Positions 9,079 to 18,096 of a DNA stretch of 64,000 nucleotides are shown in pieces. Positions within the stretch are counted from its first letter, which is position 1. The number at the start of each line of letters is the position of its first letter. Under the pieces are notes generated by a model. That model saw only the letters and a list, made by a program, of their open reading frames with translations. It was not told where the DNA came from and did no database searches. A program made the position numbers and the translations under genes. Source of the DNA: Pseudomonas sputi. GTDB taxonomy: Bacteria > Pseudomonadota > Gammaproteobacteria > Pseudomonadales > Pseudomonadaceae. The stretch covers positions 186,001-250,000 of the forward strand of contig NZ_BQHI01000006.1 of NCBI RefSeq assembly GCF_021603585.1, written 5' to 3'.

Positions 9079-9918
9079 TTATTGGCTGGAAACGGAAGAC
9101 GATTGGGCAGCAGGCTTGGGCGCGGGCATGAAGAACATGACCAGCGCCACCAGCAGATAAATCAGGTACGCGCCGAGGGTGCTGACGGTTGGTGCATCCT
9201 GATAACCGAACATGCCGGCCAGCACCGAGCCCAGCGGGCCATCCATCGGCAGCGTCGCGCTGAAGTCGAAAAGCACGGTTTGCAGGTGGTTCCACACCCC
9301 GGCTTCATGCAGGGCCTGCACCGAGTTGGCGAGAATCCCGGCGGCGACCACGAGGATGAACAGCCCGGTCCAGCGGAAGAACGCCGACAGGTTCAAACGC
9401 ATGCTGCCGCTGTAAATCAGCAAGCCGACGACGACCGCCAGGATCAGGCCGAGCAGGGCGCCGATCGGTGCGGCCGGGCCTTCGCTCTGCTGGAACACGG
9501 CGAGCAGGAAAAACACGGTTTCCAGACCTTCACGGGCCACGGCGAAAAACACCATGGCGATCAGCGCGATGACCTGATGCTTCGAAGCGGTCAGCGCCTG
9601 GTCGAGGGAAGCTTGCAGCGAGTGCTTGATCGAACGCGCGACCTTGCGCATCCAGAACACCATGGAACTGAGAATGCCCACGGCCACCAGCCCGACCACG
9701 CCTTCGAACAGTTCCTGCTGCTTTTGCGGGAATTCGGCGCTGACCAGTTCCAGGCCACCACCGACCAGCAAGGCCAGCGCAGCGGCGAGAAACACCCCGA
9801 TCCAGACCGCGGGCATCCACTGGCCACGGCCGGTCTGTTGCAGGTAACTGGCGATGATGCCAACGATCAGCGCGGCTTCGATGCCTTCACGCAACATGAT
9901 CAAAAAGGGAACGAGCAT
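9079..9918 (-). CDS. efeU: EfeU, FTR1-family high-affinity iron permease
   Basis: A 279-residue integral membrane protein with about seven hydrophobic segments. Two REGxE iron-ligand motifs are visible: LREGIEAAL (R10-E14) and AREGLETVF in the middle of the protein, as in yeast Ftr1p and E. coli EfeU. The start at 9918 (MLVPFLIMLREGIE) is preferred over an upstream in-frame ATG at 9987, because FTR1 proteins begin just before the first motif and the longer frame would swallow the promoter. It is first in the leftward efeUOBM operon, downstream of a Fur box at 9960-9978. Confidence 0.93.
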   Translation of the reverse strand: MLVPFLIMLREGIEAALIVGIIASYLQQTGRGQWMPAVWIGVFLAAALALLVGGGLELVSAEFPQKQQELFEGVVGLVAVGILSSMVFWMRKVARSIKHSLQASLDQALTASKHQVIALIAMVFFAVAREGLETVFFLLAVFQQSEGPAAPIGALLGLILAVVVGLLIYSGSMRLNLSAFFRWTGLFILVVAAGILANSVQALHEAGVWNHLQTVLFDFSATLPMDGPLGSVLAGMFGYQDAPTVSTLGAYLIYLLVALVMFFMPAPKPAAQSSSVSSQ

Positions 9919-9945
9919 TCGACGATCACTGTGTAACGAATTGAG

Positions 9946-9960
9946 GTTACAAGTTGTAAC
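9946..9960. promoter_or_regulatory. 15-bp palindrome GTTACAA-G-TTGTAAC in the efeU leader
   Basis: The palindrome is perfect and shares its last base with the Fur box. A further TGTAAC half-site lies at 9932-9937, inverted relative to GTTACA at 9946. It could be a second regulator's operator in the efeU leader. The regulator is unknown. Confidence 0.45.
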
Positions 9961-9978
9961 ATAATGAAAGTCATTCTC
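9960..9978 (-). promoter_or_regulatory. Fur box upstream of efeUOBM
   Basis: On the minus strand the 19-mer GAGAATGACTTTCATTATG matches the consensus GATAATGATAATCATTATC at 14 of 19 positions and keeps both core halves. It lies 42 bases upstream of the efeU start, where Fur-Fe(II) would block transcription in iron-replete cells. Confidence 0.8.
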
Positions 9979-10097
9979 ACATGGCATTCATTGGCATTTA
10001 CCTGAACCTCAGCTGAACAAGTCTGAACATCCACGTCGCCCCGTCAGCTGCGCTAAGATGCCCGCCACTCGAACAACAACAGGATTCAGCGGGTTCC

Positions 10098-11114
10098 ATG
10101 TCGGAAAAAGACACCATCGCCATTCAACTGGTGCGCGAAGCACTGCTGCAAAGTTGTGCCCCGGGCGTGGCCACGGACGAAGTCTTGAGCAAGGTCGGGA
10201 TTGAACCGGCGCTGCTGTCCACCGATGACGCCCGCGTGCCGGCCAGTCAGTACGCGCGGTTGTGGCGCCTGTTGGCGCGGCGCGGCGATGACGAGTTCTT
10301 TGGCATGGACCCGCGCAAGCTGAAATCCGGCAGCCTGGCGTTCCTCTGCCGCAGCGCCATGGCCCAGCCGAATCTGGCTGCGGGGCTGAGCAGCGGTCTG
10401 AATTTTCTGTCGTTGATGCTCGAACGCATGCCGGCGCAACTGGTGCACCAGCAGAGTCTGGCGGAGATCGTCCTGCTGGAGGACGACCCCGAGCCGCGTC
10501 GCGCCTTCACTTACTTCACGTATTGGATGATCGTTCACGGCGTGGCGTGCTGGCTGGCGGGGCGGCGGATTCCGATCCTGGCCATCGAGCTGCGCTGTCC
10601 GGCACCGGATTTCTGTGATGACTATCGGGTGATGTTCTCCGAGAACCTGCGCTTCGACCGGCCACGCACGCGGATGATTTTCGCCGCCGATGTGCTGGAT
10701 CTGCCGATCAAGCGCAGCGCCGAAGAGTTGAAACGCTTCCTGGCCCATGCCCCGGCCAACATTCTGGTGAAGTACCGCGACCCGGAAAGCCTGGCCAGCC
10801 GTATCAAGCAGGATCTGCGGCAGCTGCCCGCCGAACATTGGCCGGAAACCGATACGCTGGCCCAGCAGTTGTGCATGTCGGCCTCGACCCTGCGCCGACG
10901 TCTGGCGGAAGAAGGTCAGACCTATCAGGGCCTGAAGGACAGCGTGCGCAAGGAGCTGGCGATCACCTGGCTGGCGGAGCCTGCGATCAGTTTTGCCGAC
11001 ATCGCCACGCGGCTGGGGTTTGCCGATGCCAGTTCGTTCTACAAGGCGTTTCGCAAGTGGTCAGGAACCAATCCGGGGCACTATCGCAGCTTGATCCTCA
11101 ACGAGGCGGTCTGA
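10098..11114 (+). CDS. AraC-family regulator with N-terminal Arabinose_bd-type domain
   Basis: A 338-residue regulator of the OruR/ArgR-like size class. Residues of about 20-200 resemble the Arabinose_bd (PF12625) ligand domain. The C-terminal 100 residues hold the two AraC helix-turn-helix units: LCMSASTLRRRLAEEG and the closing IATRLGFADASSFYKAF. It stands 219 bases upstream of a five-gene acyl-CoA operon on the same strand, so that operon is the likely target, with an acyl compound or its CoA ester as a plausible effector. The link is by position only. Confidence 0.87.
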   Translation: MSEKDTIAIQLVREALLQSCAPGVATDEVLSKVGIEPALLSTDDARVPASQYARLWRLLARRGDDEFFGMDPRKLKSGSLAFLCRSAMAQPNLAAGLSSGLNFLSLMLERMPAQLVHQQSLAEIVLLEDDPEPRRAFTYFTYWMIVHGVACWLAGRRIPILAIELRCPAPDFCDDYRVMFSENLRFDRPRTRMIFAADVLDLPIKRSAEELKRFLAHAPANILVKYRDPESLASRIKQDLRQLPAEHWPETDTLAQQLCMSASTLRRRLAEEGQTYQGLKDSVRKELAITWLAEPAISFADIATRLGFADASSFYKAFRKWSGTNPGHYRSLILNEAV

Positions 11115-11153
11115 TCCGGCCCCGACTCACTGACTCACCGCCAACTCTCGTTA

Positions 11154-11168
11154 CCACGCTCTGCGTGG
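11154..11168. repeat. Intergenic palindrome CCACGC-TCT-GCGTGG
   Basis: A single copy of the palindrome family, followed by GAACGATCAT as in other copies. It lies in the 219-base gap between the AraC gene and the acyl-CoA ligase gene, so it could act as a terminator for araC. A related GTGTGGGAGCGATCA stretch follows at about 11189. Confidence 0.7.
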
Positions 11169-11333
11169 GAACGATCATCGCGCTACCGTGTGGGAGCGAT
11201 CAAAGTCCGGAACCTTGGCCAAACCAGTCATCCACTTTGAGGGCTTTGACCATTGCCGCAGCCGGCCTGCGGCGCGAGTATTCCCCTGTTGTTTACGCTT
11301 CCCCAACCTAATAAGAACAGAGGGATTCTGGCA

Positions 11334-12998
11334 ATGCGCGATTACTTGTCTGCCACCGCACAGTTTGATTATCAGCACACCGTGGACGCCGCGCTCAGCG
11401 GCACGCTCGAGGCGCTCAACGCCTGCGTCGAATGCTGTGACCGCCACGCCTTGCCGGGGCGCATCGCGCTGTTCTGGGAAGGCCGCGACGGCGCCAGTGC
11501 AACGTACACGTTCAACGATCTGCAGGACAAAGCCGCGCGCTTCGCCAATTTCCTTCTCGCCCAGGGCGTGCAGAAAGGCGACAAGGTCGCCGGCCTGCTG
11601 CCGCGCAACATCGAATTGCTGATCACCGTGTTCGCCACCTGGCGCATCGGCGCGGTGTATCAACCGCTGTTCACCGCGTTCGGCCCCAAAGCCCTCGAGC
11701 ATCGCCTGAACAGCTCCGGCGCCAAAGTGGTGGTCACCGACGCCGTCAACCGGCCGAAACTCGCCGAAGTTGCCGATTGCCCCACGCTGGTCACGGTCGG
11801 CGGTCCTAAAGGCCAGGGCATCGTCCGTGGCGACTTCAGTTTCTGGGCCGAGCTGCCCAACCATTCCAATGTCTGCGAACCGCTGATGCTGACCGGCGAA
11901 GACCCGTTCCTGCTGATGTTCACCTCCGGCACCACCGGCCCGTCAAAAGCGCTGTCGGTGCCGCTCAAGGCCATCGTCGCGTTCCAGAGCTACACCCGCG
12001 ATGCCGTGGATCTGCGCCCGGAAGATGCTTTCTGGAACGTCGCCGATCCGGGCTGGGCCTACGGCATTTATTTCGGTGTGACCGGCCCGTTGTCGATGGG
12101 TCATCCGATCACGTTCTACGATGGCCCGTTCACCCTCGAAAGTACCTGCCGGGTCATCAACAAGTACGGCATCACCAACCTCACCGGTTCGCCCACGGCA
12201 TATCGCCTGCTGATTGCCGGCGGCGATGAGTTCGCCCAATCGATCAAGGGCAAGCTGCGCATCGTCAGCAGCGCCGGTGAGCCGTTGAACCCGGAAGTGA
12301 TCCGCTGGTTCGCCGACAACCTCGGCGTGGTCATTCACGACCACTACGGCCAGACCGAACTGGGCATGGTCCTGTGCAACCACCACGGCCTGCAACACCC
12401 GATCCACCTCGGTGCCGCCGGTTTCGCTTCGCCGGGCCATCGCATCGTGGTGCTTGACGAGCAGAACAACGAACTCGGCGTCGGCCAGCCCGGCATTCTC
12501 GCCATCGACCGCACACAGTCGCCGATGTGCTGGTTCGCCGGTTATGAAGGCGCACCGACCAAAGCCTTCGTCGGCGATTACTACCTGAGCGGCGACACCG
12601 TCGAGTGGAACCCGGACGGCAGCATCAGCTTCGTTGGCCGCAGCGATGATGTCATCACCACTTCCGGCTACCGGGTCGGCCCGTTCGACGTGGAAAGCGC
12701 ACTGATCGAACACCCTGCCGTCGTTGAAGCGGCAGTGGTCGGCAAACCCGATCCGGAGCGCACCGAACTGGTCAAAGCGTTCGTTGTGCTCAACCCGCAA
12801 TACCGTGCCGAACCGGCGTTGGCCGAAGAACTGCGCCAGCACGTGCGCAAACGTCTGGCCGCGCATTCGTACCCCCGTGAAATCGAATTTGTCAGCGAGT
12901 TGCCGAAAACCCCGAGCGGCAAATTGCAGCGCTTTATCTTGCGCAACCAGGAAATCGCCAAGGCTCAAGAGGCCGCGGCGCACAACGTTTCAGCTTGA
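11334..12998 (+). CDS. Acyl-CoA synthetase (AMP-binding, acetyl/medium-chain ligase type)
   Basis: A 554-residue adenylate-forming ligase. The ATG at 11334 ([10 protein letters not shown]) follows AGAGGGA by 9 bases and is preferred to an in-frame ATG 81 bases upstream that lacks a ribosome site. The phosphate-binding loop reads [15 protein letters not shown], the core motifs YLSGDTV and GRSDDVI are present, and the catalytic lysine lies in KTPSGKLQR near the C-terminus. It should activate a short or branched carboxylic acid to its CoA ester for the beta-oxidation genes behind it. Gene order matches the P. putida PP_2213-PP_2217 (fad-x) cluster. Confidence 0.88.
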   Translation: MRDYLSATAQFDYQHTVDAALSGTLEALNACVECCDRHALPGRIALFWEGRDGASATYTFNDLQDKAARFANFLLAQGVQKGDKVAGLLPRNIELLITVFATWRIGAVYQPLFTAFGPKALEHRLNSSGAKVVVTDAVNRPKLAEVADCPTLVTVGGPKGQGIVRGDFSFWAELPNHSNVCEPLMLTGEDPFLLMFTSGTTGPSKALSVPLKAIVAFQSYTRDAVDLRPEDAFWNVADPGWAYGIYFGVTGPLSMGHPITFYDGPFTLESTCRVINKYGITNLTGSPTAYRLLIAGGDEFAQSIKGKLRIVSSAGEPLNPEVIRWFADNLGVVIHDHYGQTELGMVLCNHHGLQHPIHLGAAGFASPGHRIVVLDEQNNELGVGQPGILAIDRTQSPMCWFAGYEGAPTKAFVGDYYLSGDTVEWNPDGSISFVGRSDDVITTSGYRVGPFDVESALIEHPAVVEAAVVGKPDPERTELVKAFVVLNPQYRAEPALAEELRQHVRKRLAAHSYPREIEFVSELPKTPSGKLQRFILRNQEIAKAQEAAAHNVSA

Positions 12999-13014
12999 AT
13001 CCAAGGAAACCGTC

Positions 13015-13776
13015 ATGCAGATCGAGAACAAGGTTTTTATCGTCACCGGCGGCGCGTCCGGCCTGGGTGCCGCCACCGCTGAGTTGCTGGTGAGCGGCGG
13101 CGCCAAAGTGATGCTGGTGGACCTGAACGCCGACGCCGTCGCCGCCCAGGCCCAGCGCCTTGGCGCGCAAAGCGTAGTGGCCGACATCAGCAACGAAGCC
13201 GCCGCCGAAGCCTCCGTGCAGGCGACCCTAAAAGCCTTCGGCAGCCTCAACGGGCTGGTGAACTGCGCCGGCATCGTTCGCGGCGAGAAGATCCTGGGCA
13301 AGAATGGCCCACATGCGCTTTCCAGTTTCGCTCAGGTAATCAACGTCAACCTGATCGGCAGCTTCAACATGCTACGTCTGGCAGCCGCAGCGATTGCCGA
13401 AAGCGAAGCCAACGCTGACGGCGAACGTGGCGTGATCATCAACACCGCCTCCGTGGCGGCGTTCGACGGTCAGATCGGCCAGGCGGCGTATTCCGCGTCC
13501 AAAGGCGCCATCGCCAGCCTGACCCTGCCTGCCGCCCGCGAACTGGCGCGCTTCGGCATCCGCGTGATGACCATCGCCCCGGGCATCTTCGAAACCCCGA
13601 TGATGGCCGGCATGACCCCGGAAGTGCGCGACTCGCTGGCCGCCGGCGTACCGTTCCCGCCGCGTCTGGGCAAACCTGCAGAGTACGCCGCGCTGGTGCG
13701 GCATATCATTGAAAACAGCATGCTCAACGGCGAGGTGATCCGTCTCGACGGCGCCTTGCGCATGGCCGCCAAGTAA
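13015..13776 (+). CDS. Short-chain 3-hydroxyacyl-CoA dehydrogenase (HSD17B10-like SDR)
   Basis: A 253-residue classical short-chain dehydrogenase. The NAD-binding motif TGGASGLG is at residues 11-18 and the catalytic YxxxK is in YSASKGA, after the serine of NTASVAAF. The long loop around [16 protein letters not shown] and the C-terminal [19 protein letters not shown] resemble 2-methyl-3-hydroxybutyryl-CoA / type II 3-hydroxyacyl-CoA dehydrogenases. It likely oxidises the 3-hydroxyacyl-CoA made by the hydratase at 16131. AAGGAAA precedes the ATG; the thiolase follows after 12 bases. Confidence 0.88.
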   Translation: MQIENKVFIVTGGASGLGAATAELLVSGGAKVMLVDLNADAVAAQAQRLGAQSVVADISNEAAAEASVQATLKAFGSLNGLVNCAGIVRGEKILGKNGPHALSSFAQVINVNLIGSFNMLRLAAAAIAESEANADGERGVIINTASVAAFDGQIGQAAYSASKGAIASLTLPAARELARFGIRVMTIAPGIFETPMMAGMTPEVRDSLAAGVPFPPRLGKPAEYAALVRHIIENSMLNGEVIRLDGALRMAAK

Positions 13777-13788
13777 GGAGGATTTCCC

Positions 13789-14979
13789 ATGACCATCTCC
13801 AACGATCCGATTGTCATCGTCAGCGCCGTCCGCACCCCGATGGGCGGTTTTCAGGGCGAACTGAAAAGCCTGACCGCGCCACAACTCGGCGCTGCCGCGA
13901 TCAAGGCGGCGGTTGAACGCGCCGGTGTCGCCGCCGATGCAGTCGATGAAGTGCTGTTCGGCTGCGTATTGCCGGCCGGCCTCGGTCAGGCGCCTGCGCG
14001 TCAGGCCGCACTGGGCGCCGGGCTGGACAAGTCCACCCGTTGCACCACGGTCAACAAGATGTGCGGCTCGGGCATGGAAACCACCATTCTGGCCCACGAC
14101 ATGCTGCTGGCCGGCAGCGCCGACGTGGTAATCGCCGGCGGCATGGAAAGCATGTCCAACGCGCCGTACTTGCTGGACCGCGCTCGCGCCGGCTATCGCA
14201 TGGGCCACGGCCGGGTGCTGGATTCGATGTTCCTCGACGGCCTCGAAGACGCCTACGACAAGGGCCGCCTGATGGGCACCTTCGCCGAGGATTGCGCCGA
14301 AACCAACGGCTTCAGTCGCGAGGCTCAGGACGCTTTCGCCATCGCCTCGACCACCCGCGCCCAACAGGCGATCAAGGATGGCAGCTTCAAGGACGAAATC
14401 GTTCCGCTGACCGTGACCGTGGGCAAGGAGCAAGTCGTTATCAGCAACGACGAGCAGCCGCCAAAAGCCAAACTGGACAAGATCGCCTCGCTGAAGCCGG
14501 CGTTCCGCGAGGGCGGTACTGTGACGGCGGCCAACTCCAGCTCGATCTCCGACGGCGCCGCCGCACTGGTCCTGATGCGCCAGTCGCAAGCGCAGCAACA
14601 AGGTCTGAAACCGCTGGCGGTGATTCACGGCCACGCAGCCTTTGCTGACACCCCGGGCCTGTTCCCGGTGGCACCGATCGGCGCGATCAAGAAGCTGATG
14701 AAGAAAACCGGCTGGTCGCTGGATCAGGTCGATCTGTTCGAAGTCAACGAAGCCTTTGCCGTGGTCGGCATGGCGGCGATGACCCACCTGGAAATCCCTC
14801 ACGACAAGCTCAACATTCACGGCGGCGCCTGCGCCCTGGGCCACCCGATCGGTGCCTCCGGTGCGCGGATTCTGGTGACCTTGCTCTCGGCCCTGCGCCA
14901 GAAAGGCCTGAAACGTGGTGTCGCGGCGATTTGCATCGGCGGCGGTGAGGCCACGGCGATGGCGGTGGAATGCATTTAA
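13789..14979 (+). CDS. Acetyl-CoA C-acyltransferase (thiolase, FadAx/AtoB type)
   Basis: A 396-residue thiolase. The nucleophilic cysteine lies in NKMCGSGME, the catalytic histidine in GGACALGHPIGASG and the second cysteine in CIGGGEATA. All three are in the expected order and spacing for a degradative or biosynthetic thiolase of normal length. It would cleave 3-ketoacyl-CoA or 2-methylacetoacetyl-CoA to acetyl-CoA and a shortened or propionyl-CoA product. A strong AAGGAGGA lies just upstream. It sits in the middle of the operon. Confidence 0.92.
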   Translation: MTISNDPIVIVSAVRTPMGGFQGELKSLTAPQLGAAAIKAAVERAGVAADAVDEVLFGCVLPAGLGQAPARQAALGAGLDKSTRCTTVNKMCGSGMETTILAHDMLLAGSADVVIAGGMESMSNAPYLLDRARAGYRMGHGRVLDSMFLDGLEDAYDKGRLMGTFAEDCAETNGFSREAQDAFAIASTTRAQQAIKDGSFKDEIVPLTVTVGKEQVVISNDEQPPKAKLDKIASLKPAFREGGTVTAANSSSISDGAAALVLMRQSQAQQQGLKPLAVIHGHAAFADTPGLFPVAPIGAIKKLMKKTGWSLDQVDLFEVNEAFAVVGMAAMTHLEIPHDKLNIHGGACALGHPIGASGARILVTLLSALRQKGLKRGVAAICIGGGEATAMAVECI

Positions 14980-14988
14980 GGATTTGCC

Positions 14989-16116
14989 ATGATTCCCAAT
15001 GACGACCAACAACAAATCCGCGACATGGCCCGGCAGTTTGCCGAGGAACGGCTCAAACCGTTCGCCGCCGAATGGGATCGCGAGCACCGCTTCCCGAAAG
15101 AAGCCATCGGCGAAATGGCCGAACTGGGTTTCTTCGGCATGCTGGTGCCAGAGCAGTGGGGCGGTTGCGACACCGGTTACCTGGCCTACGCCATGGCCCT
15201 GGAAGAAATCGCCGCTGGCGACGGCGCCTGTTCGACCATCATGAGCGTGCACAACTCGGTGGGTTGTGTGCCGATCCTCACGTTCGGCAATGACGACCAG
15301 CGCGAGCGTTTCCTTAAACCGCTGGCCAGCGGCGCGATGCTCGGTGCCTTCGCGTTGACCGAACCGCAGGCCGGTTCCGACGCCAGCAGCCTGAAAACCC
15401 GTGCACGGCTGGAAGGCGATCACTACGTACTCAACGGCTGCAAACAGTTCATCACCTCCGGGCAGAACGCCGGGATCGTGATCGTGTTTGCCGTCACCGA
15501 CCCGAGCGCCGGCAAGCGCGGGATCAGCGCCTTCATCGTGCCGACCGATTCGCCGGGCTACAAAGTCGCCCGCATCGAAGACAAGCTCGGCCAGCACGCT
15601 TCGGACACCTGCCAGATTCTGTTCGAAGACGTGAACGTGCCGGTGGCCAATCGGTTGGGTGAGGAGGGCGAGGGCTACAAGATTGCCCTGGCCAACCTCG
15701 AAGGTGGCCGCGTCGGCATCGCTTCGCAAGCGGTGGGCATGGCCCGCGCCGCGTTCGAAGCGGCGCGTGATTACGCCCGCGAGCGCGATACTTTCGGCAA
15801 GCCCATCATCGAGCACCAGGCTGTGGCGTTCCGTCTGGCGGACATGGCGACCCAGATCGCCGTGGCACGGCAGATGGTGCATTACGCCGCCGCCCTGCGC
15901 GACAGCGGTCAACCAGCGCTGGTGGAAGCGTCGATGGCCAAACTGTTCGCCTCGGAAATGGCCGAGAAAGTCTGCTCCATGGCGTTGCAAACCCTCGGCG
16001 GTTACGGTTACCTCAACGACTTCCCGCTGGAGCGCATCTACCGCGACGTGCGGGTCTGCCAGATCTACGAAGGCACCAGCGACATTCAGCGCATGGTCAT
16101 TTCGCGCAATCTTTGA
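14989..16116 (+). CDS. Acyl-CoA dehydrogenase (short/branched-chain type)
   Basis: A 375-residue flavoenzyme of standard length. FAD/substrate blocks include [12 protein letters not shown] and [10 protein letters not shown]. The C-terminal [12 protein letters not shown] contains the catalytic glutamate position used by short-chain and 2-methyl-branched acyl-CoA dehydrogenases. It introduces the alpha-beta double bond and passes electrons to ETF. It follows the thiolase after 9 bases and precedes the hydratase by 14. A paralogue of similar layout is encoded on the opposite strand at 16942. Confidence 0.92.
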   Translation: MIPNDDQQQIRDMARQFAEERLKPFAAEWDREHRFPKEAIGEMAELGFFGMLVPEQWGGCDTGYLAYAMALEEIAAGDGACSTIMSVHNSVGCVPILTFGNDDQRERFLKPLASGAMLGAFALTEPQAGSDASSLKTRARLEGDHYVLNGCKQFITSGQNAGIVIVFAVTDPSAGKRGISAFIVPTDSPGYKVARIEDKLGQHASDTCQILFEDVNVPVANRLGEEGEGYKIALANLEGGRVGIASQAVGMARAAFEAARDYARERDTFGKPIIEHQAVAFRLADMATQIAVARQMVHYAAALRDSGQPALVEASMAKLFASEMAEKVCSMALQTLGGYGYLNDFPLERIYRDVRVCQIYEGTSDIQRMVISRNL

Positions 16117-16130
16117 GAAGGAATCTGCAC

Positions 16131-16904
16131 ATGAGTTACGAAACGATTTTGCTGGAAACCCATGGCCGCGTCGGCCTGATTACCCTCAATCGCCCGCAGG
16201 CACTGAACGCCCTCAACGCGCAACTGGTCAGCGAAGTGAACCGCGCGCTCGATGGTTTCGAAGCCGACGCGAACATTGGCTGCATCGTCATCACCGGCTC
16301 GACCAAAGCCTTTGCCGCCGGCGCCGACATCAAGGAAATGGCTGATCTGACCTACCCGCAGATCTACATGGACGACCTGTTCAGCGACAGCGACCGCGTG
16401 GCCAACCGCCGCAAGCCGATCATCGCGGCGGTCAACGGTTTTGCCCTCGGCGGTGGCTGTGAACTGGCGCTGATGTGCGACTTCATCCTGGCCGGCGACA
16501 ACGCCAAATTCGGCCAGCCGGAAATCAACCTCGGCGTGCTGCCGGGCATGGGCGGCACGCAGCGCCTGACCCGCGCCGTGGGCAAGGCCAAGGCCATGGA
16601 AATGTGCCTGAGCGGCCGCATGATCGACGCCGTGGAAGCCGAGCGCTGCGGCATTGTTGCGCGGATCGTGCCGAGTGCCGAGTTGCTGGATGAGGCGCTG
16701 AACGTCGCGGCGGTGATCGCCAGCAAATCGCTGCCGATTGCGATGATGGTCAAGGAAAGCGTCAACCGCGCGTTTGAAGTGAATCTGACTGAAGGCGTGC
16801 GATTCGAGCGCCGGGTGTTCCATGCAGCATTTGCGACGCAGGATCAGAAGGAAGGGATGGCGGCGTTTGTGGCGAAGCGGCCCGCTGAGTTCCAGGGCAA
16901 GTAA
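16131..16904 (+). CDS. Enoyl-CoA hydratase (FadB1x/EchA type)
   Basis: A 257-residue crotonase beginning [13 protein letters not shown]. The ATG at 16131 follows GAAGGA by 8 bases and is preferred over one 18 bases upstream. The oxyanion segment [11 protein letters not shown] and both catalytic glutamates are visible: [11 protein letters not shown] and [19 protein letters not shown]. This is the normal arrangement for a true hydratase, in contrast to the isomerase-like crotonase at 359. It completes a full beta-oxidation spiral with its four upstream neighbours. Confidence 0.93.
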   Translation: MSYETILLETHGRVGLITLNRPQALNALNAQLVSEVNRALDGFEADANIGCIVITGSTKAFAAGADIKEMADLTYPQIYMDDLFSDSDRVANRRKPIIAAVNGFALGGGCELALMCDFILAGDNAKFGQPEINLGVLPGMGGTQRLTRAVGKAKAMEMCLSGRMIDAVEAERCGIVARIVPSAELLDEALNVAAVIASKSLPIAMMVKESVNRAFEVNLTEGVRFERRVFHAAFATQDQKEGMAAFVAKRPAEFQGK

Positions 16905-16910
16905 TGGAGT

Positions 16911-16937
16911 TCGCCCCCACGCTTTGCGTGGGGGCGA
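16911..16937. terminator. Convergent hairpin, also a member of the intergenic palindrome family
   Basis: A perfect 12-bp stem (TCGCCCCCACGC and its complement) around a TTT loop lies between the two convergent acyl-CoA operons. There is no T tract, so termination is inferred from position and stem strength. The CCCACGC-N3-GCGTGGG core is shared with other intergenic palindromes in the window. Confidence 0.7.
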
Positions 16938-16941
16938 TCAG

Positions 16942-18093
16942 TCAGAGCTGGTAGTTCTTCAACTCCCGAGCAATCACCATCCGCTGTATCTCGCTCGACC
17001 CCTCATAAATCTGGGTAATCCGCGCATCCCGGTAATACTTCTCCACCGGGTAATCCTCCAGATACCCATACCCGCCATGGATCTGAATCGCTGACGAGCA
17101 CACCTTCTCAGCCATTTCCGATGCAAACAGCTTGGCCTGCGAAGCCTCCGACAGACAGGGTTTGCCCGCCGTGCGCAGCCGCGCCGCGTGCAGGATCATC
17201 AAGCGTGCCGCGTTGATCTGCATCTGCATGTCCGCCAGCAGGTTGGCGATGCTCTGGTGTTCGACAATCGCCTTGCCGAACTGCACCCGATCACGGGCGT
17301 AACCCAGCGCCGCTTCGAACGCTGCACGGGCGATGCCCAATGCTTGCGCCGCGATACCGATGCGTCCGCCTTCCAGGTTGGAAAGGGCAATCGCCAAACC
17401 TTTACCGCGTTCACCCAGCAGATTGGCTTCGGGAATGCTGCAGTTGTTCAGTGTCACCGCGCAGGTGTCGGAGGCGCGAATGCCCATCTTGTGTTCGGTA
17501 CGGTCGACGATGAAGCCCGGCGTGTCGGTCGGCACCAGAAACGCCGAGATCCCACGCTTGCCCAGATCCGGATCGGTCACGGCAAACACGATCGCCAGTT
17601 TCGCCCGCTTGCCGTTGCTGACAAATTGCTTGGCGCCGTTGATCACCCATTGGCCGTCGCGCAGTTCGGCGCGGGTGCGCAGGTTGTGCGCTTCGGAGCC
17701 GGCCTGGGGTTCGGTCAGGCAGAAACAGCCGATTACCGCGCCGCTGGCCAGATCCGCCAGCCAGGTCTGTTTCTGTTCTTCGCTGCCGTAGTTGAGCACC
17801 GGCCCACAGCCCACCGAGTTGTGGATGCTCATGAACGCGCCGGTGGCGCCGTCACCGGCGGAGATCTCTTCCACTGCCAGCGCATAGGCCACGTAGTCAA
17901 CGTAAGTGCCGCCCCATTCCTCAGGCACCACCATGCCCAGCAGGCCCAGCTCGCCCATTTTCGCCACCAGGCCGTCATCGATCCAGCCAGCCTTTTCCCA
18001 GGCTTGTGCATGGGGTGCGATTTCGCCACGGGCAAAGTCCCGGGCCATGTCGCGGATCATGACCTGGTCTTCAGTCAATTCGAGATCGTGCAT
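16942..18093 (-). CDS. Acyl-CoA dehydrogenase, probably isobutyryl/2-methylbutyryl-CoA type
   Basis: A 383-residue acyl-CoA dehydrogenase with [21 protein letters not shown] and the C-terminal [17 protein letters not shown], where the glutamate of YEGS is the expected base. It is a diverged paralogue of the enzyme at 14989. Its stop is just beyond the convergent hairpin at 16911. It is 3 bases downstream of a 3-hydroxyisobutyryl-CoA hydrolase gene; in valine breakdown isobutyryl-CoA dehydrogenase and this hydrolase act in the same pathway, which suggests its substrate. Confidence 0.9.
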   Translation of the reverse strand: MHDLELTEDQVMIRDMARDFARGEIAPHAQAWEKAGWIDDGLVAKMGELGLLGMVVPEEWGGTYVDYVAYALAVEEISAGDGATGAFMSIHNSVGCGPVLNYGSEEQKQTWLADLASGAVIGCFCLTEPQAGSEAHNLRTRAELRDGQWVINGAKQFVSNGKRAKLAIVFAVTDPDLGKRGISAFLVPTDTPGFIVDRTEHKMGIRASDTCAVTLNNCSIPEANLLGERGKGLAIALSNLEGGRIGIAAQALGIARAAFEAALGYARDRVQFGKAIVEHQSIANLLADMQMQINAARLMILHAARLRTAGKPCLSEASQAKLFASEMAEKVCSSAIQIHGGYGYLEDYPVEKYYRDARITQIYEGSSEIQRMVIARELKNYQL

Positions 18094-18096
18094 GGC

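Noticed and set aside
13372-15990. An 872-codon open frame on the minus strand
   Set aside because: It is antisense to the SDR, thiolase and acyl-CoA dehydrogenase genes, which have clear catalytic motifs. Its product is rich in His, Gln, Arg and Ala with no recognisable domain, as expected for antisense frames in GC-rich DNA.
16911-16937. Treating the hairpin as only a terminator
   Set aside because: It lacks a T tract and shares its core with other intergenic palindromes, so it is reported as both.
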